Shown here in pieces: positions 9,834 through 18,974 of a DNA stretch of 30,429 bases. How positions within the stretch are numbered: position 1 is the first letter of the stretch; every line of letters starts with the position of its first letter. Where the stretch lies: the NCBI GenBank assembly GCA_032433595.1, contig JASWJB010000428.1, forward strand, positions 1 through 30,429. The letters are read 5' to 3'. This stretch comes from Conoideocrella luteorostrata (taxonomy: Eukaryota; Ascomycota; Sordariomycetes; Hypocreales; Clavicipitaceae). The position numbers and the translations under genes were made by a program. Under the pieces are notes generated by a model. The model did no database searches and had not been told where the DNA came from. It saw nothing but the letters and a program-made list of their open reading frames with translations.

Positions 9834-10722
9834 TCACTCCCTCCTCCAACTCACAAACTCCTCTTCTAAATGCTCCTTTAACTTTGTAAATTTGTTCCCA
9901 AACGCCGTCCCGCAACGCCAACATTTTAAATCCCTCCTTAAAAATGCTTCCCCCTTCGGATCCAGCCTCCCGTCACCCTCCTCCAACGGAAAATCCATGA
10001 CATCCACCAAGAACCCTGTACTGAAAGAATTGTAGTGCTTCCTGTGCCGCAAGCTCCCCGAATGCATATCTCTCGACAGCACATGAACATGCAAATGGCT
10101 CATGCTAGGAACGGCATGCACTCCACTAATCACCTCTGCCTCCCAGTCCCTTCCCGTCGGCAACGAATCCCCCCCTTCCAGCTCCCTCTCGCCATTCAAA
10201 ACAGCCTGTCTGTCCGACTCGGCAGCGCTGTACTGGCCCAGCCGGCGCTGGAGCTCGCCCGCTACTAAAACCCTCAACTTCCCCACCTCTGCCTGCACTT
10301 TACGCAGAAAATCCACGTCCTTGAACGCCTCGTACGGGTGAAGCAGGTTGTGCTCCGGGGAGCGCGGCAGGAGGAGCGTGTGGACCGTAGACTTGGGGTA
10401 CTTGTCGTGGATGGCGACAAAGTCGTCGTTTTGGTAGATGATTGTGGATGGGGGGAAGGAGGCCGGATCAGCTATGTAGGCGCCGAGGCCCATGCGGTCT
10501 TTGAAAGGGTTGGGGTGGGACATGCGTGGTATTGATGCTGATGGTTTCGGGGGCGGCTTTGGCTTCGGTGCCATGAGGGCTGTGACTGGGAGGAGGGGTG
10601 TTAGTTCGCATATGTGGCAGGCGCGGAGAGAGATTCTTACAGGCGTTTTGGGGAGGTGGTGGTGCCGTGGGTTTGCCTTGGATTTCATCTTGCGTGAGGG
10701 CCTCGTCAGGATCGGATTCCAT
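9834..10722 (-). CDS. hnt3: Aprataxin-like HIT-zinc-finger protein (Hnt3)
   Basis: Exons on the minus strand are 10722-10641 and 10585-9834 (donor GTAAGA, acceptor CAG), giving 277 aa. Aprataxin removes 5'-AMP left on DNA by abortive ligation, as part of single-strand break repair in the nucleus. The HIT domain spans about residues 50-220, with IIYQNDDFVAIHDKYPKS early and the histidine triad HLHVHV at 191-196. The C-terminal zinc finger has CWRC at 249-252, then FTKLKEHLEEEF with H266 and E270, the C2HE-like finger of the Hnt3/aprataxin family. The N-terminal FHA domain of human aprataxin is absent, as expected in fungi. The splice joins a short acidic head to FTALMAPKPKPPP (residues 28-40), a small conserved-looking motif before the HIT domain. 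Its upstream side faces the end of the helicase gene, with only about 320 bp between. Confidence 0.93.
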
Positions 10723-11046
10723 GGATGGGATTTGAAGGGATGGTGTTGTACTGTGACAAAGGATGAGTTTGATGGCATATGTGTGAACGTGCGTGAAGTT
10801 GAGCCTCCACCCCCCGCGCCACTCTCCGTGCCGGATTAATACTCCGTAGTCTACATACATCAACGACACATTACTTGTGAGGGAAGTCAAATGAAAAGAG
10901 GCTCAATTTTCATCGGGATGCCGTATGCAATTCTAGTTTCATGTCTTTCACTTACTCTCACTATGTATCATCACAACATACATGACCGCATCATCTCTCT
11001 GTAGATCTCCACGCTGTGTATCAACACTCTCCTGTTTTACAGCCCG
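10723..11046. promoter_or_regulatory. Promoter of hnt3 / 3' flank of helicase gene
   Basis: 324 bp between two genes on the minus strand. It must hold the hnt3 promoter and the terminator of the helicase gene. A TACTCCGTA motif occurs at 10840-10848. No coding sequence seen. Confidence 0.45.
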
Positions 11047-14000
11047 TCATACGTCCAGACCATTCAACTCTATCAGCTTCACGACCATTTTTATAACATG
11101 GTCCTCGTCTAAATTTAGTCCTGGGTTCTCAACCTTTTGTGCAATCAAGTCATCCACCATGCCCCTCAGCCTGGCCACCAAGACGCCAATGCGGGCCCAG
11201 CCCCGAAGTCTCAACCAGCCGTCTACCAACAGTCCACGGCCCAGCGTATCTAGCTCAATAGGTCCCGAGAACAACAAGAGTGTAAATACGTTGAATGCTA
11301 AAAATGAGTGAGTCAGGAAACCATACCCATCAATACTGGTTTGACTTTCGTGGACAAGTGGTGAAAACTTACGCGTCAAATCCCGAATAAAGACTTTGCT
11401 CGTCGCAATGATGCTGAAATACGACATGTACGCTGCATGGCCTGAAAACCCCTGACTATCAAACACAGTGCTGCTTGGGTGGACAAACACTCGTCCGTTT
11501 TCTTGATTAAAGTACTTGATAGATCTGGCCTCAGGATCAAGCTCCATGGCGCCGGACATAGAGGAAGCATACTTCTTGTCCGGATACTGGATTCTTGCGA
11601 TTTGGGGCGTAAATGCTGAAGCGATAAGGGCGCGGATCAGCTGCACGTTTCGGGACGAAGTTGGACCTCCTCCATAAGTCGTCGATGCCGTCGCCCTCGG
11701 CGCAATTCCAGTTTCTATCAAAGCTTCATAGTATTGCGATCTTGTGTTGGAAATATCCGACAGGGTCTGGTACGACAAAAAATTCTCGTCGCAGAATGAA
11801 CGCACCTGTCTCTGAGGTAAGCGGTCCTTCATCATGCCATCCCATTCTTGGAATGCCTCCAGATCTGTGATGAGGTCTCCGCTTCCGCCGGAAAATCGCA
11901 TTCGGGCTTGACGAGACTCTTCGCGCTTCTCCTGTGGTGAGGAAAAAGGACTTCTGGTGCTGAGGATAGCGGCAATAGTAACACAGTCGTCCAAGCAGTT
12001 AAATATGGCTCCAAAGACCATAAGTTTGCCGCAACGAAGATCCGCGGGTAGCATGGCAAGCTGTTGGCCCATAGCAGTGAGCTCATCCCCATCCAAAGCA
12101 CCCACGCGCCTCAGTAACTTGATGGCCCCTTCAATGGCCTCAGCGTCTGGCGGCGTAGGTGATCGTCCCAAGAAGCCAGCCACATCGCGCATGCCCATGG
12201 CCCGGACGGAAAGACAGAGCTGTTCAAGAGGTACTCTCCTGATTTCTGGCTCAGGACGCTCAGCCATTTGCTGCTCTAACTTCTGAGTATATAATTTGAA
12301 GCACTTGCCCTCTTGAACACGACCGGCTCTTCCGCGACGCTGCTTACAGGCAGCACGAGAAGCCCATGTCTCTGCCAGCTTTCTCATGTTATTTTGAGCA
12401 TCAAAGCTAGTCTCTTTGACTTTGCCACTATCAATCACAACGAGGATATCGTCGATAGTAATGGACGTTTCGGCAACGTTCGTGGCCACCACAATCTTGC
12501 GCTTGCCGGGAGGTGGGTTTGAAAACACTTTCTTCTGCTCCCGTGTCTCCAGGGATGCGTGTAGTGGCAGCACATGCAAAGAATTAATTGATCTGAGGTA
12601 GTTGCAAGCTTGGTTGATCTCGCCCACGCCGGGTAAGAAGATGAGGATACCGCCCGTCTTCTTTTCGTATGAAAGTTCGTAATCGATTGCCTTAACTGCC
12701 TCAGCAATAAGGTTATAGTTGATGCGATGACCCAACTTTTGGATAATTTTCCCCATGGACTCATCTGTAATAAATCCCGCATCCGGATTCTCGACGGTAA
12801 ATCCCGTCATCCGAATGACATCGTCAAGATAGTACTCGTCCACAGGGAAAGTTCTGCCGGCAATCTCAACACTTCCAACGTTCAGCCCCTCAGAAGCAAA
12901 ATAACCCATAAAAGTAGCGGCATCCAAAGTAGCAGACATCAGAATCAGCTTTAGCATGTCCTTCTTATTCCTCATCACTTCTCGGATCAAGTTGAGTAGG
13001 AAGTCCGTATCAAGACTGCGTTCGTGGACTTCGTCAATAATAACATGACTGACATCCGCCAGTGAAGCAATGACGTCTTCCACTCGTCCACCTGACGTTT
13101 GCAGACGTCTCAGTAGCACACCAGTTGTGACAAACGTGATTTTTGTGTCTTTGGACTGCCGAGACTCTCCGCGAATAGTGTAGCCGACTTCTCCTCCTAC
13201 ACTGGAGCACCTCTCCTCTGCCACACGATCTGCCAACCCGAGTGCCGATATTCGACGAGGCTGCGTAACAATCATGTTGGCACATCCGCCCAAACCTTTG
13301 CTATATAGATCATCAAGAATAAACTGTACCGACTGGGTCGATTTACCAGAGCCGGTTTCACCACTTATGATAGTGACATGATTCTCGTGCACAGTCTGGA
13401 CAATTTGCTCGCGTATTTGCCAAGCCGGCAGACTCTGTCGTTTGGACAACATATTTTGCCATGCTGTAGTTTCCTGACGCTGGAGCCATTTCTCCTTATT
13501 CTTGGGGTCTTGTTTCCATTGGATTGGTCGAGGCTGGCGCAATCGCCTCAATCCTCTGCGTGGTTCCTGTGGCCGATTCTCAGACGCAGCTGAGGACACA
13601 GCCGATATGTCCACAAGCTTGCCAGGGCTCTCGATGATCCCGTTGATGTTTTGTTGAATCCAGTCCATAACAAGATAAATTTTCATCGGCTCATCCCGCA
13701 AAGACTCTTCCATATATGCAAGCGCTTGTCTCACAATACTGAGCTTGATGTAGGATGGAAGCTTTGCCATGATTGCAATGATCAAGTGCTTGGGGTAACT
13801 AGTTGGTCTCCTGACTTGCAGAAAAGTCTCTACTTCGCCTTTCTGTCCGCTGAGGGTATTTTTGACATCCTCCAGTTTAATCTGGATCAGATCGTTGGAT
13901 TCGCGGCGGAAGCCTTCACCATATATGGCTTCTAGGCTAGAAATTTCGTCATTCCACTGCTCTTCCGGAGATCCCATATCAAGAAAGTCATCCGTTTCAT

Positions 14001-15195
14001 CACTCCCTTCATTATTGGTGGTGGCACTGGAAGCAAGGAGGAGGTCTTGCAATGCTTCGGCCGCTTTGCTCTCGTCCCCTCCATGGTCATCGATTATCCT
14101 TGTACACAGTTCGACTGAATACCCCGTTTCGGATAAAGACTTGATAATGCCTTCCCTCTTCAGGTTGGTAGAGCCAATGGACACACCCGCAGAGTAACTT
14201 TCCGGCATAGCCCATCGAGGCAGATCATCTTCCGGCACATGAATCAGCAGCCATTCAAGCGTCTCCTCTCGATCTTTGCAGTGATCCACCGCTTCAACGA
14301 CATGGCTCCTTCTGAATCCCAACTTGCTGAGTTCCACGACAATAGAGTCCTTCTGGCTTTGCTGCATTCGCACACCATGAGGGTTCCATGATATGCCGTT
14401 CCGCAAAAGACCCTCCAACTGCACTCTTGTTCGCCTGCCCATCTCGACTTTGGGCGCCGTCGTCCAGCCTTTCATGGGATCGAATGAAGACTTCTTATCA
14501 CCATTTGAGTTACTCATCAACACCAGGCCCGACGCACCAGGCATCTCCTTTGCCTTTGCCTTTGCCTGTTCTATCTCCTTCCGTTTCTTCTCAGCAGCAG
14601 CTTTGGCATCCTGTCTCTCTTGAAGTGCTTTGAACGGGTCTGCCTCATACATCCAGGCTTTCCCTTCCTTCAGATCTTCCTTTTTTAACGCCTGAAAATT
14701 CTTCCACAAAGATTTATGATCTGGTGGGAGCACGGTATGCTTGTTCTGCATGCTGCAGACCCTGAACAGGGCATAAGTCGCAGCAGCATGCTTAGCCTCT
14801 ATGGCAGTGTCTCGCAGGAGCAAGTGCTTATGGCTAGCCGGAATCTTGAACGGTTCCAACTTCGTGAATTGTTGAGTCTTGAGGTCCTTTGCGCTCAACG
14901 TTACCCACACGGAGAACCCTTCCGGTGTTTTTCTAGTGTCATAGTCTGGCTTCTCCCACTTCTGTTTTTGGCAATACTCGCTCAACAGATTGACAGGGAG
15001 TTTTCCAGTCCATGACGAGCCTCCAATGAGCTGCTTGACAGTAGGTTTGGGTGGTGCTGCTGGGGGCAAAGCCGGTGGTCCAACCTCAGTTTTGGATCCT
15101 TTCTTCCCTTTCCCGGCATCTTTGCCCGCATCTTTACCAGCTGGCACAGAAGCCTGCGTAGGCTGGTCAGCCTTTGCTTTCCCCTTCTTCACCAT
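11047..15195 (-). CDS. DEAH-box RNA helicase, DHX57/DHX29/YLR419W group
   Basis: One long frame of 1382 codons from the ATG at 15195. A 75-bp intron is likely near the end (11372-11298: donor GTAAGT, branch CTGAC, acceptor TAG); it is free of stops, and removing it gives 1357 aa and joins RDLT to PFNVFTLLLFSGPIELD. Layout: Lys/Ala/Pro-rich head; dsRBD-like region (about 65-145); UBA-like helices (about 283-320 and 347-387); RWD domain (about 414-520); helicase core with GETGSGKST (612-620), DEVH (721-724), the SAT motif and QRRGRAGR; then HA2/ratchet and OB fold. UBA plus RWD on a DEAH helicase is typical of the DHX57/DHX29 group; DHX29 members help 40S ribosomes scan structured leaders. It uses ATP to remodel RNA, probably in the cytoplasm. 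The exact role here is inferred. It is too long and has the wrong accessory domains for Prp2/16/22/43. Confidence 0.93.
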   Translation of the reverse strand: MVKKGKAKADQPTQASVPAGKDAGKDAGKGKKGSKTEVGPPALPPAAPPKPTVKQLIGGSSWTGKLPVNLLSEYCQKQKWEKPDYDTRKTPEGFSVWVTLSAKDLKTQQFTKLEPFKIPASHKHLLLRDTAIEAKHAAATYALFRVCSMQNKHTVLPPDHKSLWKNFQALKKEDLKEGKAWMYEADPFKALQERQDAKAAAEKKRKEIEQAKAKAKEMPGASGLVLMSNSNGDKKSSFDPMKGWTTAPKVEMGRRTRVQLEGLLRNGISWNPHGVRMQQSQKDSIVVELSKLGFRRSHVVEAVDHCKDREETLEWLLIHVPEDDLPRWAMPESYSAGVSIGSTNLKREGIIKSLSETGYSVELCTRIIDDHGGDESKAAEALQDLLLASSATTNNEGSDETDDFLDMGSPEEQWNDEISSLEAIYGEGFRRESNDLIQIKLEDVKNTLSGQKGEVETFLQVRRPTSYPKHLIIAIMAKLPSYIKLSIVRQALAYMEESLRDEPMKIYLVMDWIQQNINGIIESPGKLVDISAVSSAASENRPQEPRRGLRRLRQPRPIQWKQDPKNKEKWLQRQETTAWQNMLSKRQSLPAWQIREQIVQTVHENHVTIISGETGSGKSTQSVQFILDDLYSKGLGGCANMIVTQPRRISALGLADRVAEERCSSVGGEVGYTIRGESRQSKDTKITFVTTGVLLRRLQTSGGRVEDVIASLADVSHVIIDEVHERSLDTDFLLNLIREVMRNKKDMLKLILMSATLDAATFMGYFASEGLNVGSVEIAGRTFPVDEYYLDDVIRMTGFTVENPDAGFITDESMGKIIQKLGHRINYNLIAEAVKAIDYELSYEKKTGGILIFLPGVGEINQACNYLRSINSLHVLPLHASLETREQKKVFSNPPPGKRKIVVATNVAETSITIDDILVVIDSGKVKETSFDAQNNMRKLAETWASRAACKQRRGRAGRVQEGKCFKLYTQKLEQQMAERPEPEIRRVPLEQLCLSVRAMGMRDVAGFLGRSPTPPDAEAIEGAIKLLRRVGALDGDELTAMGQQLAMLPADLRCGKLMVFGAIFNCLDDCVTIAAILSTRSPFSSPQEKREESRQARMRFSGGSGDLITDLEAFQEWDGMMKDRLPQRQVRSFCDENFLSYQTLSDISNTRSQYYEALIETGIAPRATASTTYGGGPTSSRNVQLIRALIASAFTPQIARIQYPDKKYASSMSGAMELDPEARSIKYFNQENGRVFVHPSSTVFDSQGFSGHAAYMSYFSIIATSKVFIRDLTRKFSPLVHESQTSIDGYGFLTHSFLAFNVFTLLLFSGPIELDTLGRGLLVDGWLRLRGWARIGVLVARLRGMVDDLIAQKVENPGLNLDEDHVIKMVVKLIELNGLDV

Positions 15196-16129
15196 AACAG
15201 GACTGTTGTCCTGACGGTCTACTTTGCGTTGTTGTGGCCATATGGTAAAATGTGGATTGCGTCAATTCGAATTTGAGGCCTCAAAACCGGAGAAACCATC
15301 TCGCACTGTACGAGTCTACTAGTGAGAGCGGGGTTGTTACAGTGTCTCTACCGTGCCGGCTCAAATCCGGCTTACCTTTGCCTAACCTTTTTTTTTTTCC
15401 GATGAAACAGATACACTACGGGAGGTGGTTCTACCAGATTCAAAGCTTTCAAAAGTCGGATCTTCAACGCACAAGGATGTACTCTTTATGGGACACGAGA
15501 TATCATTTACTTTTTGATTTGCGCTACGTTGGTGTTTCTACCATTATATATATAACCACTTGGTTATGACATCCACACCGGCGCAATGGTCTCCCGCGGG
15601 AGAAAGCAAATGCACTAGCATGAGCTTCCATATTGCACACTCGAGTGTGTTCTTGGTTACATGGCTATGCTCAGTCATTCCTGAGACATACCCATAACTG
15701 TCGCAAAATGGGGACCGTTCCTGTATCAGTGGCCCGTCATCATTGCGCAGCCGGCACAATCTGCTCCAACGTGAGCAGCTTAATGGGCAAGATGCACTTT
15801 GGTCGGTCATCTTTAACATCCATCATTCATTCATCTCTCACAGGCTGGAGCTTTCAAGCTACCATATGGCCCATGTAGTAACCTGCAACTACTCACTCTA
15901 CCTCTCTCCACATACGCAGATTCTTCATGCCAGATTTAAAACAGGACGGTGGGTTATGTGACAATATCGGGAAAATGGGGGAATAGGCGCACACCCGAAT
16001 TCGAGCCAGTACGCCATTTGGGGGGTGGGCAAAATATGGATGTGAAAAGGGGTATTGGATTGCGTAGCGACGTTTTTTTTATTTGTCGGTTTCGAGCGCA
16101 TTTGCTGCAATTTGACATCATGTCCGGCT
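15196..16129. other. Intergenic region upstream of helicase, downstream of importin alpha
   Basis: 934 bp. The left part should be the helicase promoter and leader, and the right part the importin alpha 3' UTR and terminator. It has T runs at about 15389-15400 and 16072-16080. A small hairpin at 15355-15371 resembles a tRNA T-arm, but no complete tRNA can be folded by eye. No coding sequence recognised. Confidence 0.4.
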
Positions 16130-18185
16130 TTACATGTCCATGGAGTCCCCTCCGTTAGCAAAGTTGAAGCCACCGGATTGAGCGCCGCCATTGGTACCGA
16201 AGCCGAAAGTACCATTAGGACCAGAAGGTTGGGCCATACCCTCGTCCGCATTTTCCTCATCATCGGAGAAGTATTTCTCAATAATGTTGTAGGCCTTCAT
16301 GTAGATATCCTCGTTTGCATTATTCTGGCAGTCGTGGATCTTCTCCATGCCGCCACATTCTTCAATGAAGAGAGCAAATCGGTTGATAGACTCGCCGGCT
16401 TCACCGGCGGCCTGCTTGTCAAGGTCACCAATCTTGAGGATGTTCTCAAGACCGTCAAGGGCAACCTGGATGATTTTGTTGTCAGGGCAGGTCAAGAGAT
16501 CACACAGCGGCTTAATGCAGCCCTGTGAAACAAGATAGCGGATTTGCTCAGGCTTCTGCAAAGCACCGGAAGTAGCGTTACTAATAGCCCAGCAAGCTTC
16601 CTTACGGGTCTTGAGGTCGCCGTTCTGGAGAAGATGAATCAATGGAGGAATGATGTTAGCGTCGACGACGGCCTGGATTTGGGACGTGTTGCCAGCGGTG
16701 ATGTTGGAGATGGTCCAGCAAGCCTCCTTACGAATGCCGTCTTTAGTCGAGCTCAGAAGAGACAAGAGGCAAGGTAGAGCACCGCAGTTGATGATAACTT
16801 GAGTTTGAATATCATCACCTGTAACAATGTTGCCCACAGATCGCAGGGCAGGGGTCTGGACGGAGGTAGAGGCGTGCATTAGAAGTTCTACCAGTCGACG
16901 AGGAATACCAGCCTCGATAACGGCTTGGATCTTGTCGTTGGAACCATCGGAGAGATATGAAATAGCCCAGCAGGCATCAATGAGGACCTCGTCATCCAGG
17001 GAGTAGACTAGCTTCGAAAGAACGGGGAGGGCAGGAGCAATCTGTAATACTCGTTAATTAGCTGTCTACAATTGCACGAACAGCCAGGTTGATCACTTAC
17101 AGTGTTCCAATCGGGCTGAGGCATCTTGCCACGGCAGAAGTTGCTCAAAGTCCAGGTGGCATTGCGCAGCATGCTGAGCTTGCGACTGTCGCCAAGCAAG
17201 TTGAGCAAGGGCTTAAGAGCGCCGCAGCTGAGAACATAGTCACGGCACTGAGGGCTGTCGCCAGCAATGTTGCCCAAAGCCCAAACAGCTTGTTCTCTAA
17301 CATCCGGCTCAGGGCTGGCCAGAAGTTCGACAAAGATAGGGACGGCGCCAGCTTCAATAACCACCTGGGTCTGAGTGGCGGAACCGGAAGCAATGTTGGT
17401 CAAAGCCCATGCAGCCTCGAACTGAACAAGGGTGTGACGAGATCGCAAAAACTCAACAAAGCGACTAACAACACCGGTCTTGATGACCTCTTCGATCGGA
17501 GGGTTCCGTTCCTTTGACAGGAGTTTGCGGAATTTCGTGGTGGCTTGGATTTGCAAATCGACTTGGTCGGAGAAGACACCTTCAACCATTTGAGGAAGAT
17601 CCTCATTCAACTGAGAGGGAAAAGGTCAGTATATATCACAAGCCGAGGTACAAGAGCATAGATTAAGCAACATGAGTGAAGACTTTGCAACAATTACGCA
17701 AACTTCAGAGGCTCCAAAGGCTCTGACAGCCTTAAGCTGCGAAGCTCAGTGTTGTCAAATGTGCAGCATAAAGAGCCTGATGTGGGGTTGACAAACACAT
17801 GCCAGACCCCCACATTGCAGGCGAGACAAGCTAATTTGCAACATGAGAGCTTGTTTGCTCATTATATCGCTGCTGCCAAGCTGCAGGTTGGCGAGAAGAG
17901 AACAAAATTGATAAACAAGATTTGAGAAGAAGAAGATAGGGGTCCGCATACCTGAGATTCGGTGGGGGCAGTATCATCGTCACTGTCGGGGGCGGCACCG
18001 AGAGCAGCACCAGGTCTGTTCTCACCGGTTCCAATACCTCGACGCTTGGCAAGGTTCTCTTCTCTCTTTGCTTTGCGGATTTCAACCTGCTGCTCCTCGC
18101 GACGACGACGCAACTCCTCAGGCTTGAAGGTGTTCTTGGCCTTGAACTGCGTTCGGCGATGCTCTGGGATGTATCGCTCCGCCAT
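16130..18185 (-). CDS. srp1: Importin alpha (karyopherin alpha)
   Basis: Exons on the minus strand are 18185-17952, 17610-17101 and 17041-16130, 551 aa, the usual length of fungal importin alpha. The introns are phase 0 (GTATGC, 341 bp; GTAAGT, 59 bp). The N-terminal IBB domain ([20 protein letters not shown], then a run of Arg/Lys) binds importin beta. About ten armadillo repeats follow, with the NLS-binding Trp-Asn pairs visible: [57 protein letters not shown] and [11 protein letters not shown]. The C-terminus is acidic, then Gly/Asn-rich, ending GGDSMDM. The protein carries proteins with classical nuclear localisation signals into the nucleus as a heterodimer with importin beta. Fungi normally have one copy. 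The unusually long first intron may hold regulatory sequence. It is divergent from pot1. Confidence 0.97.
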
Positions 18186-18974
18186 TGTGATGTGGGTTGT
18201 ATTTGTATCGGGGATTGATTGGCGAAGTGGGCGAGGACACACACGTAGTGCGGGGGTTGCTGTTGACAGAAAGGACGATGCCCCAAAAGCGGTTCGTGGA
18301 GGACCAAAAAAAAATATAGACGACTCAAGTTACGACGACTCTAGGGAAAAGGTACGGCTGTGACGCTGCACGAGACGGAGTCTCTAGAGAAGAATGGAGA
18401 GGAGTTTGTACGAGGGGGGAGGGAGGAGGATGGGGAGAGGGAAAGACGGCGAAAAGATTGATGGTCTTTTGCTAGATTCGTTGCCAGAGCCTGAGAGCCC
18501 ACCTACCGCTTCCCCAAGGGGTCCAGTTTGCTGCCTGAGGCCACCATGTATCAGAGTCCACACGCACCGTGGCCAAACACAAGATACATAGTTTATCGCC
18601 TAATTTCTACGAAAATCTTCCGTAGCTTCTGTTAGTGCCGTATCATCTGAGCCGTCACGCTTGCGTCGCTCCTCCTTCCCTGCGGCCCGCCCGACCGCCT
18701 ATCGATCGTTACACCTTGCTGAATTATCCTGTCGCTTGGCTGTCTAACGCTGTATCCCGCAACCCGAGCTGTCACGTGTGACCGCGCCGAAAGAGCTCTA
18801 TGTCTTTGCGCGTATTGGATCCATGAATCTCACGCGTCCTATCAGCTTCACGTGAGCTGCGACCAGTGAGGAAGAATATTTAACACGGACCAATAATGAA
18901 GAATTCATGAAAACCCTAACAAGTACTTGAACATCTCCAAATCTAACCAAAGCTCGCCAAGGCATGCAGCCCAT
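18186..18974. promoter_or_regulatory. Divergent promoter region (importin alpha / pot1)
   Basis: 789 bp between two divergent starts. Visible sites on the pot1 side are two CACGTG E-boxes (18773-18778 and 18849-18854) and one ACGCGT (18832-18837) identical to the MCB core that MBF-type factors bind in yeasts. The left part is G/A-rich on the plus strand, which is C/T-rich in the direction of importin alpha. No gene is seen. Confidence 0.5.

Noticed and set aside
15355..15371. tRNA T-arm-like hairpin (GCCGG, loop CTCAAAT, CCGGC)
   Set aside because: No matching acceptor stem, D-arm or anticodon arm could be placed at the right distances, and the loop lacks the usual TTC start. It is probably chance.
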